A stretch of DNA of 54,584 nucleotides from positions 1 through 54,584 of the forward strand of contig NZ_JHZK01000022.1 of the NCBI RefSeq assembly GCF_000688515.1, written 5' to 3'. This document shows positions 35,241 to 43,091 of this stretch, piece after piece. The notes beneath the pieces were generated by a model. That model was not told the DNA's origin and ran no database searches. It saw only the letters and a program-made list of their open reading frames with translations. How positions within the stretch are numbered: the first letter of the stretch is position 1; every line of letters starts with the position of its first letter. The position numbers and the translations under genes are program-made. This DNA is from Afifella pfennigii DSM 17143. Its GTDB lineage: Bacteria > Pseudomonadota > Alphaproteobacteria > Rhizobiales > Afifellaceae.

Positions 35241-35582
35241 ATGGCTGGGGGGCTCGTCACAATCGTGGAAACGCCGCTATTCGTGCGTCAGGCCGAAACG
35301 GTGTGGAGCGAGGAGGAGCGGCAGGAATTCGTCAACTTCATTGCGTCGGACCCGGAGCGGGGCGACGTCATTCCCGGCACGGGTGGCGTGCGTAAGTTGC
35401 GCTGGCAAAGGCCAGGCTCGGGCAAACGCGGCGGTGTTCGCGTGGTTTACTTCTATCACAACGCCAACGCGCCGCTCTATTTGCTGATGATCTATGCCAA
35501 GAGCCGTCAGGAGGATTTGACGCCGAGTGACAAGCGGATCGTTCGCGAGTTGACGGCGCGGCTGAAGCATGGGCGTGGATGA
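35241..35582 (+). CDS. RelE/HigB-like toxin
   Basis: These 113 residues have the small RelE/ParE-type fold: TPLFVRQAETVWSEEERQEFVNFI, GDVIPGTGGVRKLRWQRPGSGKRGGVRVVYFYH and YLLMIYAKSRQEDLTPSDKRIVREL. Basic Arg/Lys residues in the middle are those used by RelE-type mRNA interferases. ATG 35241 follows AGAGGAACGTG. The toxin precedes the antitoxin, the HigBA order. It was inserted next to lutC within 58-bp repeats. Confidence 0.85.
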   Translation: MAGGLVTIVETPLFVRQAETVWSEEERQEFVNFIASDPERGDVIPGTGGVRKLRWQRPGSGKRGGVRVVYFYHNANAPLYLLMIYAKSRQEDLTPSDKRIVRELTARLKHGRG

Positions 35583-35592
35583 GGTTTTGAGC

Positions 35593-35883
35593 ATGAGCAG
35601 GTTCGGGCGGGAACTGATCGAAAGCCTTGGACAAGCGTGCCGTCACGCCGAGCTCGGCGAGACGGAGGGCTTCCGGGCGACCCGTATCGAGATTCCCGAC
35701 GTGAAGGCCATTCGGCTTTCCTTGAAAATGTCGCAAGGCGAATTCGCCGCCGCGTTTCGCATCCCTCTCGCGACGCTGAAGAACTGGGAGCAGGGCCGTC
35801 GACGACCGGATGCACCGGCGGCGGCCTATCTGCGCGCGATCGAACGGCGCCCGAAAGCGGTCATGGAAGCTCTCGAGGGTTAG
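35593..35883 (+). CDS. HigA-like HTH antitoxin
   Basis: These 96 residues carry an XRE-type helix-turn-helix, IRLSLKMSQGEFAAAFRIPLATLKNWEQGRRRPDAPA, and a head that probably masks the toxin. ATG 35593 has GAGG eight bases upstream; a longer start at 35569 would overlap the toxin gene. It should neutralise the toxin encoded just before it and repress the pair at the 15-bp repeats. Confidence 0.84.
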   Translation: MSRFGRELIESLGQACRHAELGETEGFRATRIEIPDVKAIRLSLKMSQGEFAAAFRIPLATLKNWEQGRRRPDAPAAAYLRAIERRPKAVMEALEG

Positions 35884-35886
35884 CCC

Positions 35887-35944
35887 CCGCTTCTCACCCC
35901 TCGCCGAGGAGAAGGATATGCAGCGCCCGCGGCCCGTGGGCGCC
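35887..35944. repeat. 58-bp direct repeat, right copy (functional lutC 3' end)
   Basis: This copy contains the true stop codon of lutC (35894-35896) and its last 16 codons, plus seven bases beyond. It pairs with 35132-35189 on the other side of the toxin-antitoxin genes. Confidence 0.9.
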
Positions 35945-36592
35945 GAGAAGCAGCGTCTGCTCGATATCGGCCGAGCGCGACGGGCCGGTGACGAGATTGA
36001 CCGTGCGCGGCAGGCCGGCATCGCCCTCCGCCGCCCGCAGGCGTGCCCAAAGCGCCTCGTAGTCGCCGGCGATGTCCTGTGCCGCCAGGACGACGAGATG
36101 ATGCTCGGGCAGGAAGTTGAGGCTTGTCGGATTCTCCTGTCCGGAGAGGAGAAAGAGCGTGCCGGTCTCCGCCACGCCGCCAAAGGCGTGGCTGATGGCG
36201 GCAAGGTCGCGCCCGTCTGAGGGGCCGTGCTTGATTTCCAGATGCGACGCCCGATCCCAGGGCAGCGCCTTGAGGCGCGGATCGGCGCCCATGCGCAATT
36301 CGGAGGGCAGGTTGCGCGCACGCAGATAACTCGCCACCGCCTCCGGCAGCTCCTCGGCGGAGGCGACCCGCTCCACCGAGGCGCTGACCTTCTCCGCCAT
36401 CTCGGCGAAGAGAGCCAGACGCGCCTCGCCTGTGAGCTGGCCGCGCGCCGGCACAAGGTTCGGCCGCGGCCGCGACAGGCGCTCTTCCACCGCCGCGCGC
36501 CTTGCATCGCCGTTCCCGTCATCGGCGAGCGCCCGCCGGACCTTGCCGATGACGGCCGCGCGTCGGCGCTCGCTCTCGCTTGCGGCGCTCAT
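35894..36592 (-). CDS. lutC: lactate utilization protein LutC
   Basis: These 232 residues form a single LUD domain (LutC/YkgG): ASHLEIKHGPSDGRDLAAISHAFGGVAETGTLFLLSGQENP, then FLPEHHLVVL and TGPSRSADIEQTLLLGAHGPRALHILLL. It works with LutA and LutB to oxidise L-lactate to pyruvate. Its ATG overlaps the lutB stop (ATGA). Its 3' end is the site where the toxin-antitoxin cassette entered; the reading frame is intact. Confidence 0.9.
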   Translation of the reverse strand: MSAASESERRRAAVIGKVRRALADDGNGDARRAAVEERLSRPRPNLVPARGQLTGEARLALFAEMAEKVSASVERVASAEELPEAVASYLRARNLPSELRMGADPRLKALPWDRASHLEIKHGPSDGRDLAAISHAFGGVAETGTLFLLSGQENPTSLNFLPEHHLVVLAAQDIAGDYEALWARLRAAEGDAGLPRTVNLVTGPSRSADIEQTLLLGAHGPRALHILLLGEG

Positions 36593-38004
36593 CGGCTCGC
36601 CTTCCATTGGTCGAGGAAACTCTTGGCCGCCGGCGCCGGCAGGTCGCGGTGGCGCGTCCAGCCGCCGGCGAAGGGCAGGGAGGCGTAGCTGTCCTGCCTT
36701 CCGAAGCGGGAAAGGGCGGCAAGGCCGAGGCGGGTGGCGAGCCTGTAGAGGCCCGGCCGCTTGGCGAGGAAAGCCCAGAATTTCAGCCCGCCGCGCTCGG
36801 CCGCCGGTTTCAGGTGCCGCTCGTATTCGCGCTCGCGCCAATGCCGCATCAGTTTCGGCAGCGGGATGCGCACCGGGCACACCGCCTCGCAGCGCCCGCA
36901 GAAGGTGGAGGCGTTGGGAAGGTTCGCCGTCTTCTCCAGCCCGAACAGCGCCGGCGCCAGCACCGCCCCCATCGGCCCGACATAGGTGGCTCCATAGGCG
37001 TGCCCGCCGATGGCGTGATAGACGGGGCAATGGTTCATGCAGGCGCCGCAGCGGATGCAGCGCAACATCTCGCGCAATTCGCCGGCCAGCATCTCCGCGC
37101 GGCCATTGTCGAGGATGACGATATGCGTCTCTTCCGGCCCGTCCGGATCGCCCGGCCGGCGTGGGCCGGTGGAGAAGGTCGTGTAGACGGACATGTCCTG
37201 CCCGGTCGCCGAGCGCGCCAGAACGCGCAGAAGCGTGGACACGTCCTCCAGCGTTGGCACCAGCTTCTCGATGGAAGCGAGCACGATATGCACCCGCGGC
37301 AGGATCTGCGTCAGGTCGCCGTTGCCCTCATTGGTGACGATGACGGAGGAGCCGGTCTCCGCGATCAGGAAATTGGCGCCGGTGATGCCGATATCGGCGG
37401 CAAGGAACTTCTCGCGCAGGGCGGCGCGCGCTTCGGCGAGCAGCGAGACAGGCTCGCTGAGGTCGCGCTCAGGATCGAGGCCGGCATGGGCGCGGCGGAA
37501 CTCCTGCTCCACCTGGTTGCGCGTCACATGCACGGCCGGGGCGATGATATGCGAGGGCGGCTCGCCGCGTAGCTGGATGATGTATTCGCCCAGATCGGTC
37601 TCCACCGGGGCGATGTCGTTCTCTTCCAGGAAGTCGTTGAGGCCGATCTCCTCGGAGATCATCGACTTGCCCTTGGTCACCGTGCGCGCCTTGGCCCGGC
37701 GGCAGATGGCAAGCACCGCCTGGCGCGCATCTTCCGCCGTCTCGGCGAAATGCACCTCCGCGCCCGCATGCTGGGCCTTGGCCTCGAAAGCTTCCAGGTA
37801 AAGGTCGAGATGGGCGAGCGTATGCTCCTTGATCGCCCGCGCCTCGTCCCGCAGCGCCTCGAATTCCGGCAGCGCCTCGGCCGCCTTGCGCCGCTTTTCG
37901 ATGAAGCCGCGCTCCACATGCGTCAGCGCCTGCTGCAAATCGACATCGGCGAGCGCTAAGGCGGCGTTTTCCTTGAAGGCGGGGGAGGTGATGGAAAGGC
38001 TCAT
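36589..38004 (-). CDS. lutB: lactate utilization iron-sulfur protein LutB
   Basis: This 471-residue protein has an N-terminal LUD domain (TVTKGKSMISEEIGLNDFLEEN, ETGSSVIVTNEGNGDL). Two 4Fe-4S clusters of ferredoxin type follow (CIRCGACMNHCPVYH and CGRCEAVCPVRIP), with a C-terminal helical tail. It passes electrons from lactate to the respiratory chain. ATG at 38004. It sits four bases inside the lutA end, giving a tightly coupled lutABC operon. Confidence 0.93.
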   Translation of the reverse strand: MSLSITSPAFKENAALALADVDLQQALTHVERGFIEKRRKAAEALPEFEALRDEARAIKEHTLAHLDLYLEAFEAKAQHAGAEVHFAETAEDARQAVLAICRRAKARTVTKGKSMISEEIGLNDFLEENDIAPVETDLGEYIIQLRGEPPSHIIAPAVHVTRNQVEQEFRRAHAGLDPERDLSEPVSLLAEARAALREKFLAADIGITGANFLIAETGSSVIVTNEGNGDLTQILPRVHIVLASIEKLVPTLEDVSTLLRVLARSATGQDMSVYTTFSTGPRRPGDPDGPEETHIVILDNGRAEMLAGELREMLRCIRCGACMNHCPVYHAIGGHAYGATYVGPMGAVLAPALFGLEKTANLPNASTFCGRCEAVCPVRIPLPKLMRHWREREYERHLKPAAERGGLKFWAFLAKRPGLYRLATRLGLAALSRFGRQDSYASLPFAGGWTRHRDLPAPAAKSFLDQWKASR

Positions 38005-38789
38005 TGGCCCTCGCCGATCGCCGGTTCGTCGCCCATATCGGCGAGAACTTCCGCCACGTGGCGCGCCTTCACGTTCTTGCCCTCGCGCTTCAGCTTGCCG
38101 GCCATGTTCATCAGGCAGCCGATATCGCCGGCCAGCAGCGTCTCGGCCCTGCTGTCTTCGATCGCCGCCACCTTCTTGGCGACGATGGCGTTGGAGACGT
38201 CCGGATATTTGACGCAGAACGCGCCGCCGAAGCCGCAGCACACATCGGCGTCCTTCATCTCCTTCAGCGTCAGCCCGTCGACGCTGGCAAGCAGCGCCCG
38301 CGGCTGCTTGCGCACCGTCAACTCGCGCAGGCCCGAGCAGGAATCGTGATAGGTGACGGCGCCGGAAAAGCTCGCCTTCACCTCGCGCATGCCCATCACG
38401 TCGTAGAGGAAGGCGGTGAGCTCGAAGGTCTTCTCGGCAAGGGCGCGGGCGCGATGGGCATAGCTCGGATCGTCGGCCAGGAGCGCCGGATAATGGCGTG
38501 AAATCGTCGCCGCGCAGGAGCCGGAAGGGACGACGACGTAATCGAAGCCCTCAAAGGCGGCGACGACCTGGCGGGCGATGGCGGCGGCATCGGCCCGGTC
38601 GCCGGAATTGTAGGCCGGCTGGCCGCAGCAGGTCTGGCGCTCTGGCACCTCCACGCGCGCGCCGGCCGCTTCGATGAGCTTGGCGGCGGCAAAGCCGGTC
38701 TGCGGCCGGAACAGGTCGACGAGACACGTGGCGAACAGGCCGACGCGTGGCGCCTTCCCCGTCTGTCCGGCAACTTCGGATGGTGGCAA
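38001..38789 (-). CDS. lutA: lactate utilization protein LutA
   Basis: This 262-residue protein has two CCG (cysteine-rich) domains: RQTCCGQPAYNSGD with an earlier ATCLVDLF, and DVCCGFGGAFCVKYPD with YHDSCSGLRE. These bind a non-cubane Fe-S centre as in heterodisulfide reductase and GlcF. The only reasonable start is a TTG at 38789 with GAGG about eight bases upstream; no ATG or GTG fits before the first conserved block. It is first gene of the lutABC operon, divergent from the TRAP transporter. Confidence 0.9.
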   Translation of the reverse strand: MPPSEVAGQTGKAPRVGLFATCLVDLFRPQTGFAAAKLIEAAGARVEVPERQTCCGQPAYNSGDRADAAAIARQVVAAFEGFDYVVVPSGSCAATISRHYPALLADDPSYAHRARALAEKTFELTAFLYDVMGMREVKASFSGAVTYHDSCSGLRELTVRKQPRALLASVDGLTLKEMKDADVCCGFGGAFCVKYPDVSNAIVAKKVAAIEDSRAETLLAGDIGCLMNMAGKLKREGKNVKARHVAEVLADMGDEPAIGEGQ

Positions 38790-39117
38790 GCTTTGATCCT
38801 CTACGGCATTTCGGCGCGAAACGCGCCGCTGGCCGGCACTCTTTCCCGCCTCTGCGTGCCGGACGGCAGCGATTCGGATAGGTAAGGACTGAAGAATAAG
38901 TGTGCTTGCGAAGGTCGGTCAACGTTGTTATCCAAATTGCGCTGGTTCCAGAAAAGCCGCCGGTAGAGCGGCAGAACAGCCGATGAAAAATGCACAAGAT
39001 CGCGCCAAAGCGGTCGCAAGAGGGGAGATGGAAAGGACTTTCCGTTTCAGCCAACTATAACAACTGTGCCGGGCTCGCCCGGTGCGGCAATCAATAGGCT
39101 TTTGGGAGGAACAGTTG
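38790..39117. other. divergent control region lutABC / TRAP transporter
   Basis: About 330 bases with no gene. TTGTTATCCAA (38925-38935), with TTG/CAA ends, resembles sites of GntR-type lactate regulators, but the match is weak. A short hairpin (CCGGG-CTCG-CCCGG, about 39069-39082) lies just before the dctP ribosome site. Confidence 0.4.
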
Positions 39118-40146
39118 ATGAAAGCAGTGTTTTCGGCGGCTTGTGCCGCCGTCATCGCTCTATCGGGCCCGGCCCTGGCGAAGACGACCCTCAACATGGC
39201 TTCCACCTATCCCGGCTCGCTGACGCAGCTCGGCACGCTCGGCAAGGCGATCGAGGAGTCCATCGACAAGATGTCGGGGGGCGAACTGGAGGTGAAGTTC
39301 TTCGAACCCGGCGCCCTTGTCCCGGCCCTGGAAGTCTTCGATGCGGTCTCCAACGGCTCCGTCGACGCTGCCTGGTCGACGCCCGGCTACTGGCAGGGCA
39401 AGGAGCCGGCGCTCGCCCTTTTCGCGGCCGTGCCCTTCGGGCCGGATGTGCGCGAATACACCGCCTGGCTCTTCTATGGCGGCGGCGAGGAGATGATGCA
39501 GGAAATCTACGAGCCCTATAACATCCACTCCATCATCTGCGCCGTCATCGCGCCGGAGGCTTCCGGCTGGTTCCGCGAGGAGATTACCTCCGTCGACGAT
39601 CTCAAGGGCCTGAAGATGCGCTTCTTCGGCCTCGGCGCCAAGGTCATGCAGCAGCTCGGCGTCGACACCCAGCTTCTGGCCGGCGGCGACATCTATCCGG
39701 CGCTGGAGCGCGGCACCATCGACGCCACCGAATTCTCGCAGCCCGCCATCGACCTCAATCTCGGCTTCTACCAGGTCGCTAAGCACTACTACTTTCCCGG
39801 CTGGCATCAGCAATCGACCGCCTTCGAGCTGATGATCAACAAGGACCGCTGGGACGCCTTGAGCGAGGCCGAGCAGGCGATGATCAACACCGCCTGCCGC
39901 GCCAATGTGGCGATGGGCATGGCCGAGGGCGAGGCCATCCAGGTCGATGCCCTGGCGGAACTGGAGGAGAAGGGCGTCACCATCCATCGCTGGCCCGACG
40001 AAATTCTCGCCACCTTCGAGGAGACCTGGAACAGGGTCGCCGAGGAAGAGGCCGCCAACGACGAGAAGTTCAAGAAGGCCTGGGAATCGCTCTCCACGTT
40101 CCGCGAGAACTACAAGCGTTGGGGCGACGTAGGTTACATTCAGTAA
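39118..40146 (+). CDS. TRAP transporter substrate-binding protein (DctP family)
   Basis: This 342-residue periplasmic receptor has a signal peptide (MKAVFSAACAAVIALSGPALA). The DctP fold shows LKGLKMRFFGLGAKVMQQLGVDTQLLAGGDIYPALERGTIDATEFSQP, with the conserved Arg that salt-bridges a carboxylate. The sequence is of the TakP/lactate-binding branch. Together with lutABC alongside, this makes lactate or another short 2-hydroxy or 2-keto acid the likely ligand. ATG 39118 follows GGGAGGA. Confidence 0.9.
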   Translation: MKAVFSAACAAVIALSGPALAKTTLNMASTYPGSLTQLGTLGKAIEESIDKMSGGELEVKFFEPGALVPALEVFDAVSNGSVDAAWSTPGYWQGKEPALALFAAVPFGPDVREYTAWLFYGGGEEMMQEIYEPYNIHSIICAVIAPEASGWFREEITSVDDLKGLKMRFFGLGAKVMQQLGVDTQLLAGGDIYPALERGTIDATEFSQPAIDLNLGFYQVAKHYYFPGWHQQSTAFELMINKDRWDALSEAEQAMINTACRANVAMGMAEGEAIQVDALAELEEKGVTIHRWPDEILATFEETWNRVAEEEAANDEKFKKAWESLSTFRENYKRWGDVGYIQ

Positions 40147-40171
40147 CCCGCACGCTTTCAGGTTTCTGCGG

Positions 40172-40194
40172 TCGGCGCCGTCTCGCGGCGCCGG
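40172..40194 (+). terminator. hairpin between dctP and dctQ (attenuator-like)
   Basis: GGCGCCG-TCTCG-CGGCGCC, extended by one or two pairs, lies in the 106-base gap. It has no T-run, so partial termination or message stabilisation is likelier than full termination. Such a site would give more receptor than membrane subunits. Confidence 0.45.
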
Positions 40195-40252
40195 CCATCT
40201 CTCGAACCGGCTCTCTCAACAGCCCCATCAGCGGTGGACCGTCTGACCCTGC

Positions 40253-40870
40253 ATGCGCGCGCTCCTTAACGTCTCACGGGCCATCGACGGCCTGCTCGCC
40301 ATCGTCGGGCGCGCCGGCGCCTGGCTCTCCGTGCCGCTCCTCGTCATCATCTGCTACGACGTCATCACCCGCTATTTCGGCGTGCCGAAGTTCTTCGGCT
40401 TCAACTCCACCCAGTATCAGGAATCGGAATACTGGCTGCACGCCTATCTCTTCTGCCTGGTGATGGGTTACGCCTATATCCGCCAGGCGCATGTGCGCAT
40501 CGATCTGGTTCGTGACCGCCTGCCGCTGCGCGGCAAGTTCCTGGTGGAGATGGCGGGCTGCCTGTTCGCCCTGATCCCCTATTCGCTCGTCGCGACCTAC
40601 CTGTCCTGGGGCTATTTCCTGCAATCGTATAGTTCCGGCGAAGCCTCCAAATCGGTGGTCGGCCTCAGCCATATCTGGCTGTTGAAGATTTCCATGCCGA
40701 TCATGTTCGCGCTTCTGGGGCTGGCCGGCATATCGGTGTTCATCAAGTCGCTCGCCGGCTGGCTCGGCCGTCTGCCGCCGCAGATGCTGCGCGACACCAT
40801 CGGCACCGACGAGGATATCGCCGAGCTGGTCATCCCCGAAGAGGTGGCCGAAGCGGGGAGGCGCGCCTGA
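40253..40870 (+). CDS. TRAP transporter small permease (DctQ)
   Basis: This 205-residue protein has four hydrophobic segments: LSVPLLVIICYDVITRYF, YLFCLVMGYAYIRQAHVRIDLV (DctQ signature), LFALIPYSLVATYLSWGYF and MPIMFALLGLAGISVFI. It partners the large permease. Stop and the next start overlap (TGATG). Confidence 0.9.
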   Translation: MRALLNVSRAIDGLLAIVGRAGAWLSVPLLVIICYDVITRYFGVPKFFGFNSTQYQESEYWLHAYLFCLVMGYAYIRQAHVRIDLVRDRLPLRGKFLVEMAGCLFALIPYSLVATYLSWGYFLQSYSSGEASKSVVGLSHIWLLKISMPIMFALLGLAGISVFIKSLAGWLGRLPPQMLRDTIGTDEDIAELVIPEEVAEAGRRA

Positions 40871-42333
40871 TGGAGCTCGCCGAAGCGCTTCCGCTCTTCA
40901 TGTTCGCGGCCCTCGCCATCCTGCTCTTCTCCGGCTACCCGGTCGCCTTCGTCCTCGGCGGCATCGGCCTTGCCTTCGGCTTCATCGGCATGGCGCTGGA
41001 GGAATTCGCCTTCATCCAGTTCCGCGCCATGCCCTCGCGCGTCTTCGGCATCCAGGAAAACCTCATTTTGACGGCGATCCCGATGTTCATTTTCATGGGC
41101 ACGATGCTGGAGCGTTCCGGCATTGCGCGCGATCTTCTCAACTGCCTGCAGGTGCTGCTTCGCCGTATCCCCGGCGGGCTGGCGCTCGCCGTCACCATCA
41201 TGGGCACGATTCTGGCCGCCACGACGGGCATCATCGGCGCCTCGGTGGTGATGATGTCGCTGCTCGCCCTGCCGATCATGATCGAGCGGCAATATTCGCA
41301 CCAGCTCGCCACCGGGACGATCGCCGCTTCCGGCACGCTCGGCATCCTCATCCCGCCGTCGATCATGCTGGTCATCATGGCCGACCTTCTGGAGCGCTCG
41401 GTCGGCAATCTCTTCGTTGCGGCGATTTTCCCCGGCTTCCTGCTGTCGGCCCTCTACGCCCTCTACATCGTCGCCATCTGCACGGCGAAGCCGCGGCTCG
41501 CCCCGCCTTTGCCGAGCCATATCGGCCCGCAGGGGGCGGGGCAGCTCGCCTTGATGGTCCTGCGCTCCTTCGTGCCGCCGGTCATCCTCATCGTCCTCGT
41601 CCTTGGCTCCATTCTCGGCGGCTTCGCCACGCCGACCGAGGCGGCAGGCGTCGGGGCGGCCGGCGCGCTTCTCCTCGGCTTCGTCAACCTCGTTCTCCTG
41701 CCGGCGCTCGGCGTGCCGGAGATGCATTTTGAGGGCGAGGCCAAGGCCGAGCTCGACGATCATTCGGTGGGCGGTGGCCTCTTCTCGGAGCTCCGCCATT
41801 TCGGCGGCGTTCTCTCCGACGTGGTGCTGCGCACCGCCCTCACCAACGCCATGCTTTTCGGCATCTTCATCGGCGCGACGTTGTTTTCCTACGTCTTCCG
41901 GGCGCTCGGCGGCGACGGCGTGGTACTTGATCTTGTCGATGCGAGCGGTCTCGGCTCCTGGGGCCTGCTCTTCCTCATCCTGGGGATCGTCTTCTTCCTC
42001 GGCTTCTTCTTCGACTGGATCGAGATCACCCTGATCGTGCTGCCGGTCTTCGCGCCGGTCGTCCAGCTGATGGATTTCGGCGACCATGTGGCGCGTTTCG
42101 AGATCGTCTACTGGTTCGCGATCATGATGGCGGTGAACTTGCAGACCTCCTTCCTCACGCCGCCCTTCGGCTTCGCTCTCTTCTACATGAAGGCGGTGGC
42201 GCCGAAGGAGGTGCGCATCGAACAGATCTATCTCGGCATCATTCCGTTCGTGCTCCTGCAGCTCGTCGGTCTTGCCGCGGTTGTCGCGTTTCCGGAGATC
42301 GCCTTGTGGTTGCCTCGCGTGCTTTTGAACTAG
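40870..42333 (+). CDS. TRAP transporter large permease (DctM)
   Basis: This 487-residue permease has about twelve to thirteen transmembrane segments: ILLFSGYPVAFVLGGIGLAFGF, GTIAASGTLGILIPPSIMLVI and GFATPTEAAGVGAAGALLLG are family hallmarks. The periplasmic end SFLTPPFGFALFYMKAVAP is also typical. It drives uptake with a sodium or proton gradient. Confidence 0.93.
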   Translation: MELAEALPLFMFAALAILLFSGYPVAFVLGGIGLAFGFIGMALEEFAFIQFRAMPSRVFGIQENLILTAIPMFIFMGTMLERSGIARDLLNCLQVLLRRIPGGLALAVTIMGTILAATTGIIGASVVMMSLLALPIMIERQYSHQLATGTIAASGTLGILIPPSIMLVIMADLLERSVGNLFVAAIFPGFLLSALYALYIVAICTAKPRLAPPLPSHIGPQGAGQLALMVLRSFVPPVILIVLVLGSILGGFATPTEAAGVGAAGALLLGFVNLVLLPALGVPEMHFEGEAKAELDDHSVGGGLFSELRHFGGVLSDVVLRTALTNAMLFGIFIGATLFSYVFRALGGDGVVLDLVDASGLGSWGLLFLILGIVFFLGFFFDWIEITLIVLPVFAPVVQLMDFGDHVARFEIVYWFAIMMAVNLQTSFLTPPFGFALFYMKAVAPKEVRIEQIYLGIIPFVLLQLVGLAAVVAFPEIALWLPRVLLN

Positions 42334-42388
42334 CTGCGGCGAGGCAATACGTCGCAGCAGAAGTGCCGTAAATTCTCCTCAAATGAGA

Positions 42389-42419
42389 AGGGCCGGGCAG
42401 TGGAAACCTGCCCGGCCCT
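42389..42419. terminator. terminator between dctM and the cytochrome c gene
   Basis: Arms AGGGCCGGGCAG / CTGCCCGGCCCT form a perfect 12-bp stem with a TGGAAAC loop. It lies between converging genes and can serve both; the minus side is followed by CTCATTTG, a weak T tract. Confidence 0.7.
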
Positions 42420-42464
42420 AGAAAGTTCACGCTGGATCTGCGCCGCCGGCGGGCGGCCTCAAGA

Positions 42465-42899
42465 TCAGCTCGGCGGTGCGTAAGTGTTGGCGTCCGCCGC
42501 CGGCTCGCCGTCCGCGTCGAAGGTCTTCAGATACGCGATCACCGCGTCGATATCCTCCTGCTTGGGCAGGCCCGGGAAGATCATCTTCGTCTTCGGCACG
42601 TAGTTGCGCGGGTTCTTCAGGTAGGCCGAGAGAGACTCTTCGGTCCATACCAGGCCGGCTTCGCCCGCAGCCTTCATGGCCGGCGAATAATTGAAGCCTT
42701 CCGCCGTGCCGGCGACGCGGCCGAACAGATCGTTCTGATGCGGTCCGACGCGGTGCTTGGCACCCTCGCCCACGGCATGGCAGGCGGCGCATTTCTTGTA
42801 GACCTGTTCGCCGGCCGCCACGAGATCGTCCTGCGCAAGCGCGTTGCCTGCCCCAAGAATTGCCGCCAAGCTGACGACGGCGGGCCAAATCCTCTTCAT
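42465..42899 (-). CDS. small periplasmic cytochrome c (class I, c2/c550-like)
   Basis: This 144-residue protein has a Sec signal peptide (MKRIWPAVVSLAAILGAGNALA), one haem motif CAACH, VGPHQNDLFGRVAG after it, and PKTKMIFPGL giving the Met axial ligand. It carries single electrons in the periplasm. It lies between the TRAP genes and glcDEF and so may take electrons from lactate or glycolate oxidation; that link is inference. Confidence 0.92.
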   Translation of the reverse strand: MKRIWPAVVSLAAILGAGNALAQDDLVAAGEQVYKKCAACHAVGEGAKHRVGPHQNDLFGRVAGTAEGFNYSPAMKAAGEAGLVWTEESLSAYLKNPRNYVPKTKMIFPGLPKQEDIDAVIAYLKTFDADGEPAADANTYAPPS

Positions 42900-43091
42900 C
42901 CCTTACTCCTGTTTATCGCTGGCCTTGGGTTTCCCCCTCAGGCCCGGAAATGGAGCACATGCCTTGTCGGGGCACAAGGCCCCGGCAGCGCGGCCCCTTC
43001 CCTAACGGTATCGCGCTATGGTTGCTACCGCTTGGCGATCTGATCGATACTGTGCCGCAGGTCCTGAACGAGGGCGAAGCGAGGAACGATC

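Noticed and set aside
38925-38935. GntR/LldR-type operator TTGTTATCCAA before the TRAP genes
   Set aside because: Symmetry is limited to three bases at each end; not strong enough for a separate feature.
40612-42087. 491-codon minus-strand frame opposite dctM
   Set aside because: Asp/Glu/Arg/His-rich translation with no family pattern; it mirrors the hydrophobic codons of the permease.
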